Origin: Gammaproteobacteria bacterium
Lineage (GTDB): Bacteria; Pseudomonadota; Gammaproteobacteria; UBA6429; Thiohalophilaceae
Reading direction: 5' to 3'
Assembly: GCA_011052165.1 (NCBI GenBank)
Contig: DRJN01000453.1
Span: 1-24,706, forward strand
DNA: 24,706 nucleotides
In this document: one piece after another, positions 7,251 through 15,597 of the stretch
How the letters are laid out: every line of letters begins with the position of its first letter
How positions within the stretch are numbered: the stretch's first letter is position 1
Program-made: the position numbers and the translations under genes
Notes under the pieces: generated by a model
The model's input: the letters and a program-made list of their open reading frames with translations, nothing else
Told to the model about the DNA's origin: nothing
Database searches by the model: none

Positions 7251-8728
7251 TTCAAATGGCCCAGAAGAGGGATCCCGATCCCGTTAACAAGGTCCTCTTC
7301 AGAATGTATTCTGCGTACGAATACGCCCATAAACAGAGCGATACCCACACCCAGCAGCAATCCACCGAAGGCGCCAACTGCAAGATTCTTTGCCACATTA
7401 GGTGTCGCAGGTCTTGAAGGGACAGTGGCATGGTCCACTATGGAAACATTGGTTTGACTCACCATACTCAGCATGCTGGTCGTATTCAGCTGGTTTAAGG
7501 CCGCATTATAGGTTGCCCGGGCACTTTCAACCTCCCTTTGGAGTACGGCGATACGATCATGCTCTCCTTTGACGCTCAGGACTAACGTCTTCTGTTCTTC
7601 CATGGCCTGTGCCAGATCTTTCTCACGCTGTTTCGCCAAATCCGCCGTGTTAACAATACCATCTGTAATAGATTGAATTTCCCTATTCAACCTGTTTCGC
7701 GCTGCTCTGGACTCTGATTTCAATTTCACGATCCTGGGGTGGTTTTCACCGAGACTGCTCGAGCTCTCAACAAGCCGCCCTTCGAGATCCCGTATCTCCA
7801 CTTTTACTTTTTGTACAACAGTGTTATTGAACACGGGTTCAAAAGTCATCAGGGAGGCCCCACTGCTCAGCACATCATTAAGTTTCTGCAGCGTGGTCTC
7901 CGCATTCCTTGTGACTTCCTGCGCTTTTACCAGTTGGTCCGCAAGATTTTGCAATCTGGAGGTTTCAAGATCGATGCGTTCGCCTGACGAAACGATGCCT
8001 TCTTGCTGCTGGTAGGCGGTTAGCCTGGCTTGAGATTCTTCCAGACTGGCACGCAAGGATTTCAGCTGTTCATCAAACCAGATCTTTTTACTGTAAGCAG
8101 GATCGGTAACCATCTTAAGATTCGTGGCAATATAAGCTTCAGAAACTCTATTAGCCATGAAGGCTGCAATTCCGGGGTTAGTAGAATAATAAGAAACCTC
8201 GACTATACGGCTGTTTATCAAGGGGGTGATCTCCAGGTCGACTCCAATCCATTTGGCCAACCCATCGTATGACTTCCCTACTCTCAGCGTATCGCCGCTC
8301 CATTCACTGTTATCAGCATTACTGCTATCGCTATCCTCACTCATAAAAAGCGAACTGGTGAATTGCTTTAAACCATATTTAAAGTCGTCAATGACAGACG
8401 CCTTTGCGTCCAGCGCGTCTCTCAAACGTTGTCTTTCATAATCAGACAAACCATCAACAATGCGCTGAGCAACACTCAGACTTTTCAGAATGCTTACCTG
8501 TGTCGTTATATAACTGTCCTGAGCCAACACCCGGCTTTCGCGATCATCCAATGGATTAGTTGAATTGAACTCAAAATTCAGGGAAGTCGTTGCGCGGTAC
8601 ATTTTCGGCATTTGGTAAGTGACAATTACGGCCATCAAAACACCCAGCAAAAAAACTGCAGCGATCAACCGCACATGCATGCGCAGAATCAGAAATATTT
8701 TTTCAAGGTCCATTTCATTTGATGTCAT
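7247..8728 (-). CDS. epsF: EpsF-type chain-length determinant (Wzz family)
   Basis: A 493-residue polysaccharide co-polymerase of the inner membrane. It has an N-terminal transmembrane helix (AAVFLLGVLMAVIVTY, about residues 25-40), a long periplasmic region rich in coiled-coil heptads (about 200-400), and a C-terminal helix (AVGAFGGLLLGVGIALFMG, near 450-475) preceded by the proline-rich PSRPATPN typical of Wzz proteins. A low-complexity acidic Ser/Asp/Asn stretch (SEDSDSSNADNSEW) near residue 130 is unusual. I chose ATG 8728; the frame extends to a TTG at 8740 without a ribosome-binding site, and a later Met (8713) is also possible because many EpsF proteins begin close to the first helix. 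It lies 25 bp after epsE and overlaps epsG by 4 bp, forming a tight epsE-F-G operon. Confidence 0.88.
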   Translation of the reverse strand: MTSNEMDLEKIFLILRMHVRLIAAVFLLGVLMAVIVTYQMPKMYRATTSLNFEFNSTNPLDDRESRVLAQDSYITTQVSILKSLSVAQRIVDGLSDYERQRLRDALDAKASVIDDFKYGLKQFTSSLFMSEDSDSSNADNSEWSGDTLRVGKSYDGLAKWIGVDLEITPLINSRIVEVSYYSTNPGIAAFMANRVSEAYIATNLKMVTDPAYSKKIWFDEQLKSLRASLEESQARLTAYQQQEGIVSSGERIDLETSRLQNLADQLVKAQEVTRNAETTLQKLNDVLSSGASLMTFEPVFNNTVVQKVKVEIRDLEGRLVESSSSLGENHPRIVKLKSESRAARNRLNREIQSITDGIVNTADLAKQREKDLAQAMEEQKTLVLSVKGEHDRIAVLQREVESARATYNAALNQLNTTSMLSMVSQTNVSIVDHATVPSRPATPNVAKNLAVGAFGGLLLGVGIALFMGVFVRRIHSEEDLVNGIGIPLLGHLK

Positions 8729-8753
8729 GGTAATATCCAAACAATCAACACGA

Positions 8754-9560
8754 TTAAAAAAGTCGCTCTTTCACATACAGCACATCCTTGGGTTTGACTT
8801 TACTTGTCAAGTCCAATTTGAATTTTTTTGTTGCACCATCGCCCAGGATTCGAGTAACCACGATGCCCCTCAGTGACCCACGGTCAGATATCCCGCCACC
8901 AACGGACACTGCCTGCATAACCGTCATGCCTCTCTCCAAACGATACATTCCCGGCTTCTTCACTTCCCCATGTATATAAAACTCATCCATCTTCGGCACC
9001 AGGACAAAATCCCCCCTGGACACCTTGATATTCTGACTCATATCGCCAGCATAAAAGCGCAATAGATCAATCTCGCGCTTCACCTGCTTTCCGTCTTCTT
9101 TTTTGACGACGGTTATAATATCAGCCGCATCGTCTTTCAGGCCACCGGCCTGAGTGATGAGATCGATTACCCGGCTCTCTCCCATAAGCGAATACTGCCC
9201 CGGATTATTGACCTGTCCCATGACAGAAATCTTCTGGCTTTGAAACTCCTTGACTGTGAGCGCCACCTGAGGGTTTTTGATAAAACCGCCTTCTTTCAGC
9301 AGTTTCGCTATTTTCCGTCCGGCCTCTTCCGGGGAAAGACCGGAAACAGCCACTTCGCCCACCAGGGGGAAGGCGATGGTCCCATCGTCCTGGCTTATCC
9401 GTACAGCTGTGGTCAGATCGGGCTGGTCATAGACAACGATATCAATACTATCGCCGCCGCCAAGTAGATAAGCCTCGCCTGCAAATGCTTGCAGGGCACT
9501 AACGCCGATGATGAATGCGCAGAAGAACCCTAAAGCAGTCTTCAGATACTGACCCACCAT
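8754..9560 (-). CDS. epsE: EpsE polysaccharide export protein (Wza family)
   Basis: A 268-residue periplasmic/outer-membrane export protein. A signal peptide is visible (hydrophobic core ALGFFCAFIIGVSALQ, with cleavage likely after QAFA near residue 27) and there is no lipobox Cys, so it is probably not a lipoprotein. Residues about 30-110 form the polysaccharide export domain (GGGDSIDIVVYDQPDL, then PLVGEVAVSGLSPEEAGRKI). Two SLBB repeats follow: KISVMGQVNNPGQYSL near 110 and EFYIHGEVKKPGMYRL near 195. It ends shortly after the second SLBB (VLYVKERLF) with no long C-terminal alpha-helical barrel segment as in E. coli Wza, which fits the shorter EpsE type. GGGAGG lies about 10 bases before the ATG. 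It is the first gene of the epsE-F-G operon, behind a 661-bp non-coding stretch. Confidence 0.88.
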   Translation of the reverse strand: MVGQYLKTALGFFCAFIIGVSALQAFAGEAYLLGGGDSIDIVVYDQPDLTTAVRISQDDGTIAFPLVGEVAVSGLSPEEAGRKIAKLLKEGGFIKNPQVALTVKEFQSQKISVMGQVNNPGQYSLMGESRVIDLITQAGGLKDDAADIITVVKKEDGKQVKREIDLLRFYAGDMSQNIKVSRGDFVLVPKMDEFYIHGEVKKPGMYRLERGMTVMQAVSVGGGISDRGSLRGIVVTRILGDGATKKFKLDLTSKVKPKDVLYVKERLF

Positions 9561-10221
9561 TCTCGTCGTTCCTCCCGAAAATTCAAAATCTTTTAAGCAT
9601 CATTGATATCGTAACTTACGGACTAATACTGACATCAGTTATTTCTATATATCAATAAAATATCAATCAACTGTAAATTATTTCGACGAACCGGCTGTAC
9701 TCCGATTTACCACCCAAAAATTTTTACCCGGAAACGGCTGCTTTAACAGAGGGGAAATTCTACTCGTTCGCCTCCGAATACCGCCTTACCTGGCCCTTGA
9801 AAAGACAGGATCTGGCGCACTATAACACTAATTATATTAATTTTAAACTCATCCGGTTACGAGGCGATGCTCATTGAAGAGGTAAACAACGGGCAAATCC
9901 CGTTTTCCCCATTTGAGCGCCAGGGCCAAACCCGGATCTGCCCTGACTATCGATAATGCCAACACACAACAATTAACGCTCCCATGCAACAATCAATATG
10001 TAAATTTATTCGACATTTTAGTTATTTCATATTGACTGATCTCAGGACAGGTCGGCATGAGCAGACAGCTCTATCCAGGCGACTGACTATCTTATTGATT
10101 ATAGTAATAATTTTTTCCAGGAAGAAACGATATCGATTTCGAAGGCTATGGGAAGGTTAGCTGCCTTATCTAACTGTGTCCGGCGAGGTACGGCGGAGAA
10201 CCCTTTCGGCTCGTAAGGCGC
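9561..10221 (-). promoter_or_regulatory. 661-bp non-coding region upstream of epsE
   Basis: No convincing gene is present. On the minus strand, reading toward epsE, there is a TATAAT word (9836-9831) without a good -35 box, and an AT-rich segment at 9620-9680 with a TTTACA word (9677-9672) that could be part of a closer promoter. A small hairpin (AACGGG 9888-9893 with CCCGTT 9899-9904, 5-nt loop) lies inside a larger GCTCA/TGAGC pairing (9869-9873, 9913-9917). A 29-codon plus-strand frame (9867-9956) covers the same bases. The stretch separates the glycosyltransferase series from the export operon and most likely holds the epsE promoter and a long leader. Confidence 0.4.
9867..9956 (+). other. 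29-codon plus-strand frame, doubtful
   Basis: ATG to TAA encodes a small peptide starting MLIEEVNNGQIPFSPFERQG. GAGG lies only three to six bases before the ATG, which is too close to be a good ribosome-binding site. The amino-acid mix is protein-like, but at this length chance is likely. It could be a leader peptide or a fragment of a lost gene. No family was recognised. Confidence 0.12.
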
Positions 10222-10822
10222 TTACAATATATCCTTATAAAGATCCAAATAGCGGGATGCGGATTGCTGCAGCGTAAAGGATTGAACCACCGTGGCTCGC
10301 GCCTGGTCCGACAGCTCTTGCCACCGGATTAACATCCAGACCCGTTTCCAGGTCAGGACGATTACTAACACTGTACCCTTCCTTATATCGGGTACTTTCG
10401 CCCAGGTAGTGCTCACCCCCTGAAAATGCCCACATATCGTGCAATGTCCAGACAATGGGGTGCCGAATCTTCGATAACGCTTCTATTCGCATGAATCCAC
10501 CATTAACCCAGTGCAAGTTAACGATATCAGCTGACTGCGCCTTTATTCTGGAGATCAGCCTGTTGGGTACCCAGGACGAGGAAACGACTCCAGGTGGCGA
10601 CCGGGATATGTGGCCGGGAATCCTGTCAAGTTCCGGGTACAAACGAGCCATGATCTTGCCGAGATTATTCGTCGGGCTAAGTATAAAATCCTCCCGTTGG
10701 CTTACACTATTGACCAGCATCCATGAATCCGCACCTATAGATCGCAGCCCCTTATGCAATCTATAGGCAGCGATACCAGCACCAAACCGTTGCGCTGTTG
10801 TACTAACCTGGAGAATCTTCAT
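10222..10822 (-). pseudogene. GT4 glycosyltransferase with 635-bp internal deletion
   Basis: This is a broken paralogue of the GT4 gene at 1687-2922. The first 496 bp (10822-10327) align without gaps to 1687-2182 and encode MKILQVSTTAQRFGAG onward through ETGLDVNP. The last 105 bp (10326-10222) align without gaps to 2818-2922 and encode SDQARATVVQSFTLQQSAS to the terminal Leu. The two halves are in different reading frames because the missing 635 bp is not a multiple of three. Read straight through, the frame gives 195 residues, ending in unrelated sequence at 10235. The loss removes residues corresponding to about 166-377, including the donor-binding domain and the E-x7-E motif, so no active transferase can result. 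The retained parts look about three-quarters identical to the intact copy by eye and carry no other stop or indel, suggesting a recent single deletion. It lies 33 bp downstream of the GT4 at 10856. Confidence 0.92.
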
Positions 10823-10855
10823 ATTTTTAATTTACTGTGCTCGATAAAGAGGACA

Positions 10856-12055
10856 TCACTGATATTGCAAGAATCGACCCTGCTGTCCGGCAAATCCGCT
10901 TTTAATATGGCCCACCACCCTTTCAGCATTTTTCTCCCATGTATACTCATTCAATACTCGCTGTTGGCCTTTCTTACCAAGGGCGTATCTAAACCGGGGA
11001 TTATTTTTTAACTCCAGAATCGAACTGATAAAGTCACTGCCATCCTGATTCACCAGTTTCAGATGCACGCCGTTTTCAAATACTTCCCGCACAGCCGATG
11101 TGTCCGGCCCTATCGTCGGCACCCCTGCGCCAAGGTACTCAAAGAGTTTTAAAGGACTGCAATAATCATTGGTAAAAGGAAATATTGCCAGATCAAATGT
11201 CTTCAGAAACCTGGGGATCTCAGAGTGTTCCTGCCAACCCACAAGAATCACGGTATTTCCAAAAGCATCGCCCCCGGCCTGAATCGCTGCCTGAACTGCC
11301 GGCCTGTCCGCCCCATCGCCAACAAGCACCAGATAAACATCATCGTTGACTGCGTGCCGCAACTCGGCAATATAGGCGACCACATCCGGCAATCTTCTGA
11401 AGACTTCCATGCCGCCAATATATCCGATCACAAAGGCATCGCCTGGAATCCCATACTGCTCTCTAACGTCACTCACCCCTGACAGATTTATAGCGTCCGC
11501 GTCCACCCCATTCTGATTAACAAGAATTTTCCCCGAACTGATTCCGCGCGTTTGCAGATAGCCTTTTAAGTAGGACGATACAACCACCAACGCATCTGCC
11601 TGGTTAAATCGCATTACTTCCCACTTCTGGAAGACGGATTTTAACGGCAAGCCGGGAAAAGACTCGTCAAAATGTGCAGAATTTATTTCCAGACATATCA
11701 GGGTGTCCGGGCACGCCTTTTTTATATCCTTGAGGGCCGGCAACCTTACGCCTGTTCTTATTACGATCGCATCGCAACTATTCGCTTTTATTTCATTAAT
11801 CAGGACTCTGGCCAATTTACGTCTTGGCACAAAGAACTGGACAATTCGCCTTAACGTCGGCGGCAGGAACCAAAGTTTCCCACGCAATGGCAATTTCCGC
11901 CGGCTGGATTTGAAGTCGGGTTGAGGGCTTTTTTTGGGGTATAAAAAGCATCGGGAAACCGATGGCAGCTTTTCCAGCGCATGGAAGAACCCTCGTGCAT
12001 GGGCGCGCCCACCATGCCAACTATAATATTCGGGGCAGTAGTAAAGGATTTTCAT
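10856..12055 (-). CDS. GT4-family glycosyltransferase
   Basis: A 399-residue GT-B glycosyltransferase. The N-terminal domain opens MKILYYCPEYYSWHGGRAHA, with Gly-Gly in the first loop as in GT4 enzymes. The C-terminal domain contains VIGYIGGMEVFRRLPDV (start of the donor domain, near residue 210), VLVGDG, and the donor-site segment CSPLKLFEYLGAGVPTIGP near residue 300, in which the first Glu of the classical E-x7-E is not evident but the second (in LFEYLG) is kept, as in many relatives with an SPLKLFEY motif. No signal peptide is seen. It lies 30 bp after epsL in the same direction and is followed by the GT4 pseudogene. Donor sugar unknown. Confidence 0.83.
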   Translation of the reverse strand: MKILYYCPEYYSWHGGRAHARGFFHALEKLPSVSRCFLYPKKSPQPDFKSSRRKLPLRGKLWFLPPTLRRIVQFFVPRRKLARVLINEIKANSCDAIVIRTGVRLPALKDIKKACPDTLICLEINSAHFDESFPGLPLKSVFQKWEVMRFNQADALVVVSSYLKGYLQTRGISSGKILVNQNGVDADAINLSGVSDVREQYGIPGDAFVIGYIGGMEVFRRLPDVVAYIAELRHAVNDDVYLVLVGDGADRPAVQAAIQAGGDAFGNTVILVGWQEHSEIPRFLKTFDLAIFPFTNDYCSPLKLFEYLGAGVPTIGPDTSAVREVFENGVHLKLVNQDGSDFISSILELKNNPRFRYALGKKGQQRVLNEYTWEKNAERVVGHIKSGFAGQQGRFLQYQ

Positions 12056-12085
12056 CCAGACCGTGCCGACCGGTCAGCCGCCCCG

Positions 12086-13279
12086 CTAGAAATCAAACCG
12101 CGCCCTGGCTTCTATCTGGTTATCTTTGAAGTCACGAGCATCTATACTGGAATCGCGTTTTTGTTTTAAATAACTTAAAGACAATTGCACGTACTTCCGG
12201 GGATCCCACCGAGTACCGATACGATACTGCCAACGATCATCATCGCGCCGCTGCCCACCAAGGGCGGCATCGATCTCGTTTTGTCCTTTAAAGTTTTCAT
12301 TATATAAAGAAGCATCACCAAAAACTGAAATTTTCGATGTTGCTTGCCAGGTGGGTTTAATTTTCACGCCCTTTGACAGGATATAGGTCGTGATTTCATT
12401 AGACTTGGTGGACGTTTCGCGCCAGACAGAAAAATCCAGCTTCGTTTTTCCCGTCACTTTCCATTTGTAGGTCAGGCGACCGGTGGAACCTTGAAAATCG
12501 CGGTCACCCAGTTCGTCAAATTTCTGATCGGTATATCCCAAACTGGCCTCAAGAGACGACTTGCCCGATCCTTCCCAGTAGAATACACCGCTGACTTCAG
12601 TCTCCGTATAATCATTATTAACCTTGGCCCCAAGAACATCCTGTTGTTGGCTCAGGTCATTGCCCGTGTACTTTACACGCACGCCGACGCGTGTATTGAG
12701 GGTATTTTTGTACTGAACTTCAAGTGACCCTGCGGTGGAGTCACGGTCCAGCCGGCCACGCTTCTGATACGAGATCTCTGAATAGTCCACCCCTATCTTC
12801 AGTCGCCAGTCGGGGTGAATCTGATAACCGGCATCCAGAAAACCGGTTTGGGTGGTTCTCATGTCCTTCTCTCGGGTAAATTGCTCATTAAATGAAGACA
12901 TTACCCGTTTATATTGGTAACCGAGGTTACCACTCCAGAGATTCCCAACCTGCCAGTCCCAGGTACCTACCCCGTTGACTCGCGTATGGTCCAGGTTGCC
13001 GAAGTTGTCATAGAGTACCCGATCCACTTCCAGGTCCAGCAGCAGGTGCTGCCGGCTCAATTTCAGATCAGATTCCATCCCTCCCCCCAGGTGGGTCACC
13101 GTATCGTCCTCCTCATCGGTGACATTGCCTGAAGCCCTGAATATATTTGAATCGTAAAGAACCCGGGCAAAGGCATAGGGATCAAATTTATCGACGGCCG
13201 CCACTGAGACACCAACCCGTAACAACATCGCCAAACAGAAAGCCAGGCGTACAACTTGACAACAGGCTATATTTTTCAT
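12086..13279 (-). CDS. epsL: EpsL-like outer-membrane beta-barrel protein
   Basis: A 397-residue outer-membrane protein. It has a signal peptide (hydrophobic core LAFCLAMLLRVGVSV, with cleavage likely after VAA near residue 29), and the mature protein begins VDKFDPYAFARVLYDSNIF, typical of EpsL-type beta-barrel proteins of exopolysaccharide loci (PF10082-like). The rest shows alternating aromatic/polar strands, with many Tyr/Trp/Arg girdle residues and Asp/Asn-rich turns, and the last strand ends ARARFDF with a C-terminal Phe, the usual outer-membrane assembly signal. The length is normal for the family. It probably assists export or anchoring of the polymer at the outer membrane. A 138-bp structured leader precedes it, and it is followed after 30 bp by a GT4 gene. 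Confidence 0.82.
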   Translation of the reverse strand: MKNIACCQVVRLAFCLAMLLRVGVSVAAVDKFDPYAFARVLYDSNIFRASGNVTDEEDDTVTHLGGGMESDLKLSRQHLLLDLEVDRVLYDNFGNLDHTRVNGVGTWDWQVGNLWSGNLGYQYKRVMSSFNEQFTREKDMRTTQTGFLDAGYQIHPDWRLKIGVDYSEISYQKRGRLDRDSTAGSLEVQYKNTLNTRVGVRVKYTGNDLSQQQDVLGAKVNNDYTETEVSGVFYWEGSGKSSLEASLGYTDQKFDELGDRDFQGSTGRLTYKWKVTGKTKLDFSVWRETSTKSNEITTYILSKGVKIKPTWQATSKISVFGDASLYNENFKGQNEIDAALGGQRRDDDRWQYRIGTRWDPRKYVQLSLSYLKQKRDSSIDARDFKDNQIEARARFDF

Positions 13280-13417
13280 TTAAATCAGCACCTTATAAGT
13301 TTTTCTCTCTGCTCCGGGCATGCCCGGTATTATCGCGAAATAATACCTTATGCTTCGGAGGCCCGGCTACCCCAGCGAGTCTCCAGGCTATGCAGGGTTG
13401 TATACCCCTGGCCCAAT
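13280..13417 (-). promoter_or_regulatory. Structured leader upstream of epsL
   Basis: This 138-bp gap between a GT4 stop and the epsL ATG is rich in inverted repeats. An 8-bp perfect hairpin is present (GGTATTAT 13326-13333 with ATAATACC 13340-13347, 6-nt loop). Abutting it is a perfect 14-bp palindrome, CCGGGCATGCCCGG (13314-13327). Further from epsL, two mutually exclusive pairings overlap: CCAGG 13383-13387 with CCTGG 13407-13411, or CAGGG 13393-13397 with CCCTG 13406-13410. GGAG 13357-13360 can pair with CTCC 13381-13384. No T-run follows any stem. It may be an RNA leader, a dimeric-repressor operator, or both. I could not match it to a known riboswitch class. Confidence 0.4.
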
Positions 13418-14656
13418 TTATACCCCTTCCTGCATGATGTCTGAATACACCCTCTCAAGCTCATCATTTATGCGCATCATATCAAATTCGGCGTCTATTT
13501 TTTCCCTGGCCCGGTTTCCCATCTCAGTCCATTTTTCAGGGTGGTTACAGAAACTGCTTAGTCTGTCTGTCAGGGCAGTGACATCACGCTCTGGAACCAG
13601 GTACCCGGACACACCGTCCTCAACCAGTTCCGGTATACCACCATGCCAGGTACTCAATACCGGCAACCCCTTTGCCATCGCCTCCTTGACAACATTGGGA
13701 ATACCCTCCTCATCTCCATCCTCCGCTGTAACGCTGGGAGCCATCAAAAGATGAGATTCATCCATTAGGCGCACCACTTCGTCGTGATCGCACCAACCCG
13801 ACAAGGTAACTGTTTCCTCCAGGTGATTCTCCACAATCTGCCTTTCAATCCGGCTCTTCAGCTTGCCGTCGCCAACCAGCGTGTAATGTATTTTTAATCC
13901 GGATTTGAGCACATTGGCCACTGCAGCCAGCGTAAACTCGATCCCTTTTTTTTCGACAAAACGGCCGATAGTCAGCAACCTGATTGTTCCATCGTGACAT
14001 TTTCGGTGCCCGGAAAATCCAAATAAACGGCAGTCTATCCCTGAATGAAGTACTTTCACCTTACCCGGGGGGCACCCGGCCGCCTCCAGTTCTTTTCGCA
14101 GGCTCTTGCTTACCGGTAAAAATAGTGCGCCGCGTTGAAACAGTTCCTTGTAAAGCGCTGCATGGTTTCCCGACTGCCTGGTTATATCGTAGCCCCTGAA
14201 AGAAGTGACTATCTCTCCTTCTATCGCGCCGATATTTCTCAGTTTCAACGCCAGCGGGCCCAGCGTCCCGAACTGACAGTGAATGATGTCATAGCGGCCT
14301 CGATCCGCGACTGCGAGCACACTGTATATAGACCTCATTTTCAACAGGTCCCGGGCATTTTCAAAGGAGACCAGCGCATTAAACAGAAGTCGTGGCTTAC
14401 GCCACACACCTCTTTTCAAAACAAGCTCGATGGCCAGCATCAAGCGTTTCAGGTACCCGTCGGGAATATCAAAAAGATAGCGTGTTCGGTTCATTAAACC
14501 ATAGTTTTCAATCTGTACATGACGCTCTTCCGTTTCGAATCGACGCCTGGCATAGATATCAATATCATGCCCCTTGTCAATCATCCCGGTGATCTGGTTA
14601 AAAACAAAAGTCTGGGATAAAGACGGAAATTCGTTAAGAAAGTAGGCAATCCGCAT
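13418..14656 (-). CDS. GT4-family glycosyltransferase, WcaL/AmsK-like
   Basis: A 412-residue GT-B glycosyltransferase. It opens MRIAYFLNEFPSLSQTFVFN, the hallmark N-terminus of colanic-acid WcaL/AmsK-type enzymes (FPxxSxTFxxxQ). The C-terminal domain shows LLTIGRFVEKKGIEFTLAA (start of the donor domain, near residue 230), YTLVGDG, and the E-x7-E motif in DEEGIPNVVKEAMAKGLPV (Glu about 316 and 324), followed by HGGIPELV. It lies 11 bp after the GT2 stop, so the two are co-transcribed. No clear Shine-Dalgarno site precedes the ATG. Family relatives use galactose or similar donors, but the donor here is unknown. Confidence 0.86.
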   Translation of the reverse strand: MRIAYFLNEFPSLSQTFVFNQITGMIDKGHDIDIYARRRFETEERHVQIENYGLMNRTRYLFDIPDGYLKRLMLAIELVLKRGVWRKPRLLFNALVSFENARDLLKMRSIYSVLAVADRGRYDIIHCQFGTLGPLALKLRNIGAIEGEIVTSFRGYDITRQSGNHAALYKELFQRGALFLPVSKSLRKELEAAGCPPGKVKVLHSGIDCRLFGFSGHRKCHDGTIRLLTIGRFVEKKGIEFTLAAVANVLKSGLKIHYTLVGDGKLKSRIERQIVENHLEETVTLSGWCDHDEVVRLMDESHLLMAPSVTAEDGDEEGIPNVVKEAMAKGLPVLSTWHGGIPELVEDGVSGYLVPERDVTALTDRLSSFCNHPEKWTEMGNRAREKIDAEFDMMRINDELERVYSDIMQEGV

Positions 14657-14667
14657 ATTCGGCGCCG

Positions 14668-15597
14668 TCAGTTTCGTGTAAGCATTCTATTAATGCGCTT
14701 TAACTTTCTGGTGTAAATAAAGTGCAAAGGGGAATAACCAAACCCAAACGACTTATAAATTCTGAAATAGGCCCCAATACGGGGTAACAACGACAGACCA
14801 CGTACAACATGCCGATACATTTTTCTGCTGAAATACTTCCTGCCATTTTTCCGTAAAGACTGACAATCGTGCGGCATCAGATCGCACATAAGATCGATTA
14901 AAAACATACTGTCTTCAATCCAGTCTTCAACCGGCACCGATGATCCCCTGTTATTCGAATGCCGACGAAAGCTCGCCCTGACCTCTTTAACATCCACCCT
15001 TCCATACCGGGCTAACAGGGTGAACGTGGCTACAAGATCATCAAACAAACCTTTCTTCGAATGGAATCCTCCGATCTCTTTCAAGTAACCCGTATTGTAA
15101 AGTGTATTGCATAAATACAATGTGGTCTCACCCGCATACCAGCCGAGGATGAATTCAGCCGGCGTAGTCGCATCCGCCTTATTTTCATGCTCTGCACGCA
15201 CGTCACCGTATTCATTGATGAGACGCACCCCGGAAATAATGACGCCGACCTTCTGCCCGGGTTCCAGCGATGACATACAGGCTTCGATAAAATTTTTGTC
15301 GATCATATCATCGTCATGAAAGAGCAGAAAATACTCCCCCCTGGCCTGGTTCATACAGTAATTGAAGTTGTTGTTCGGCCCGATATTGGTTTCCTGCCGG
15401 AAATATCGTAATCGCGGATCGTTAAACGAATCGATCAGTGCCGGGGTATCATCCGTCGAACAGTTGTCCGATACGATGACTTCGATATTCCGGTAGGTCT
15501 GCCCCAGTGAGCGCTCTATGACATCGCGCAAATGGCCGGCAGCCCGGTTATAAGTGGGAATACCAATGCTTACCAGTGGACGGCTACTGCTGCTCAT
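14668..15597 (-). CDS. GT2-family glycosyltransferase
   Basis: A 309-residue GT-A glycosyltransferase. It begins with SRPLVSIGIPTYNRA (residues 5-19), then SDNCSTDDT (43-51, donor binding), NIGPNNNFNYCM (71-82) and the metal-binding FHDDDMID (93-100). These are standard GT2 positions, and the second half is basic. The start is ATG 15597, which has AGGAAAGG a few bases upstream; the frame extends to a TTG at 15612 without ribosome-binding support. The start overlaps the end of the acyltransferase gene by 14 bp, implying translational coupling, and the stop lies 11 bp before the next GT4. Donor and acceptor are unknown. Confidence 0.86.
   Translation of the reverse strand: MSSSSRPLVSIGIPTYNRAAGHLRDVIERSLGQTYRNIEVIVSDNCSTDDTPALIDSFNDPRLRYFRQETNIGPNNNFNYCMNQARGEYFLLFHDDDMIDKNFIEACMSSLEPGQKVGVIISGVRLINEYGDVRAEHENKADATTPAEFILGWYAGETTLYLCNTLYNTGYLKEIGGFHSKKGLFDDLVATFTLLARYGRVDVKEVRASFRRHSNNRGSSVPVEDWIEDSMFLIDLMCDLMPHDCQSLRKNGRKYFSRKMYRHVVRGLSLLPRIGAYFRIYKSFGFGYSPLHFIYTRKLKRINRMLTRN

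Noticed and set aside
10235..10822. A genuine short 195-residue glycosyltransferase
   Set aside because: The second part is frame-shifted relative to the paralogue, and the correct C-terminus is recovered in another frame at 10326-10222, so it is a pseudogene.
13280..13417. Cyclic-di-GMP (GEMM-I) riboswitch in the epsL leader
   Set aside because: A GCCTCCG segment recalls the class, but the conserved GGACGCAAAGCC core and the tetraloop-receptor arrangement are absent.
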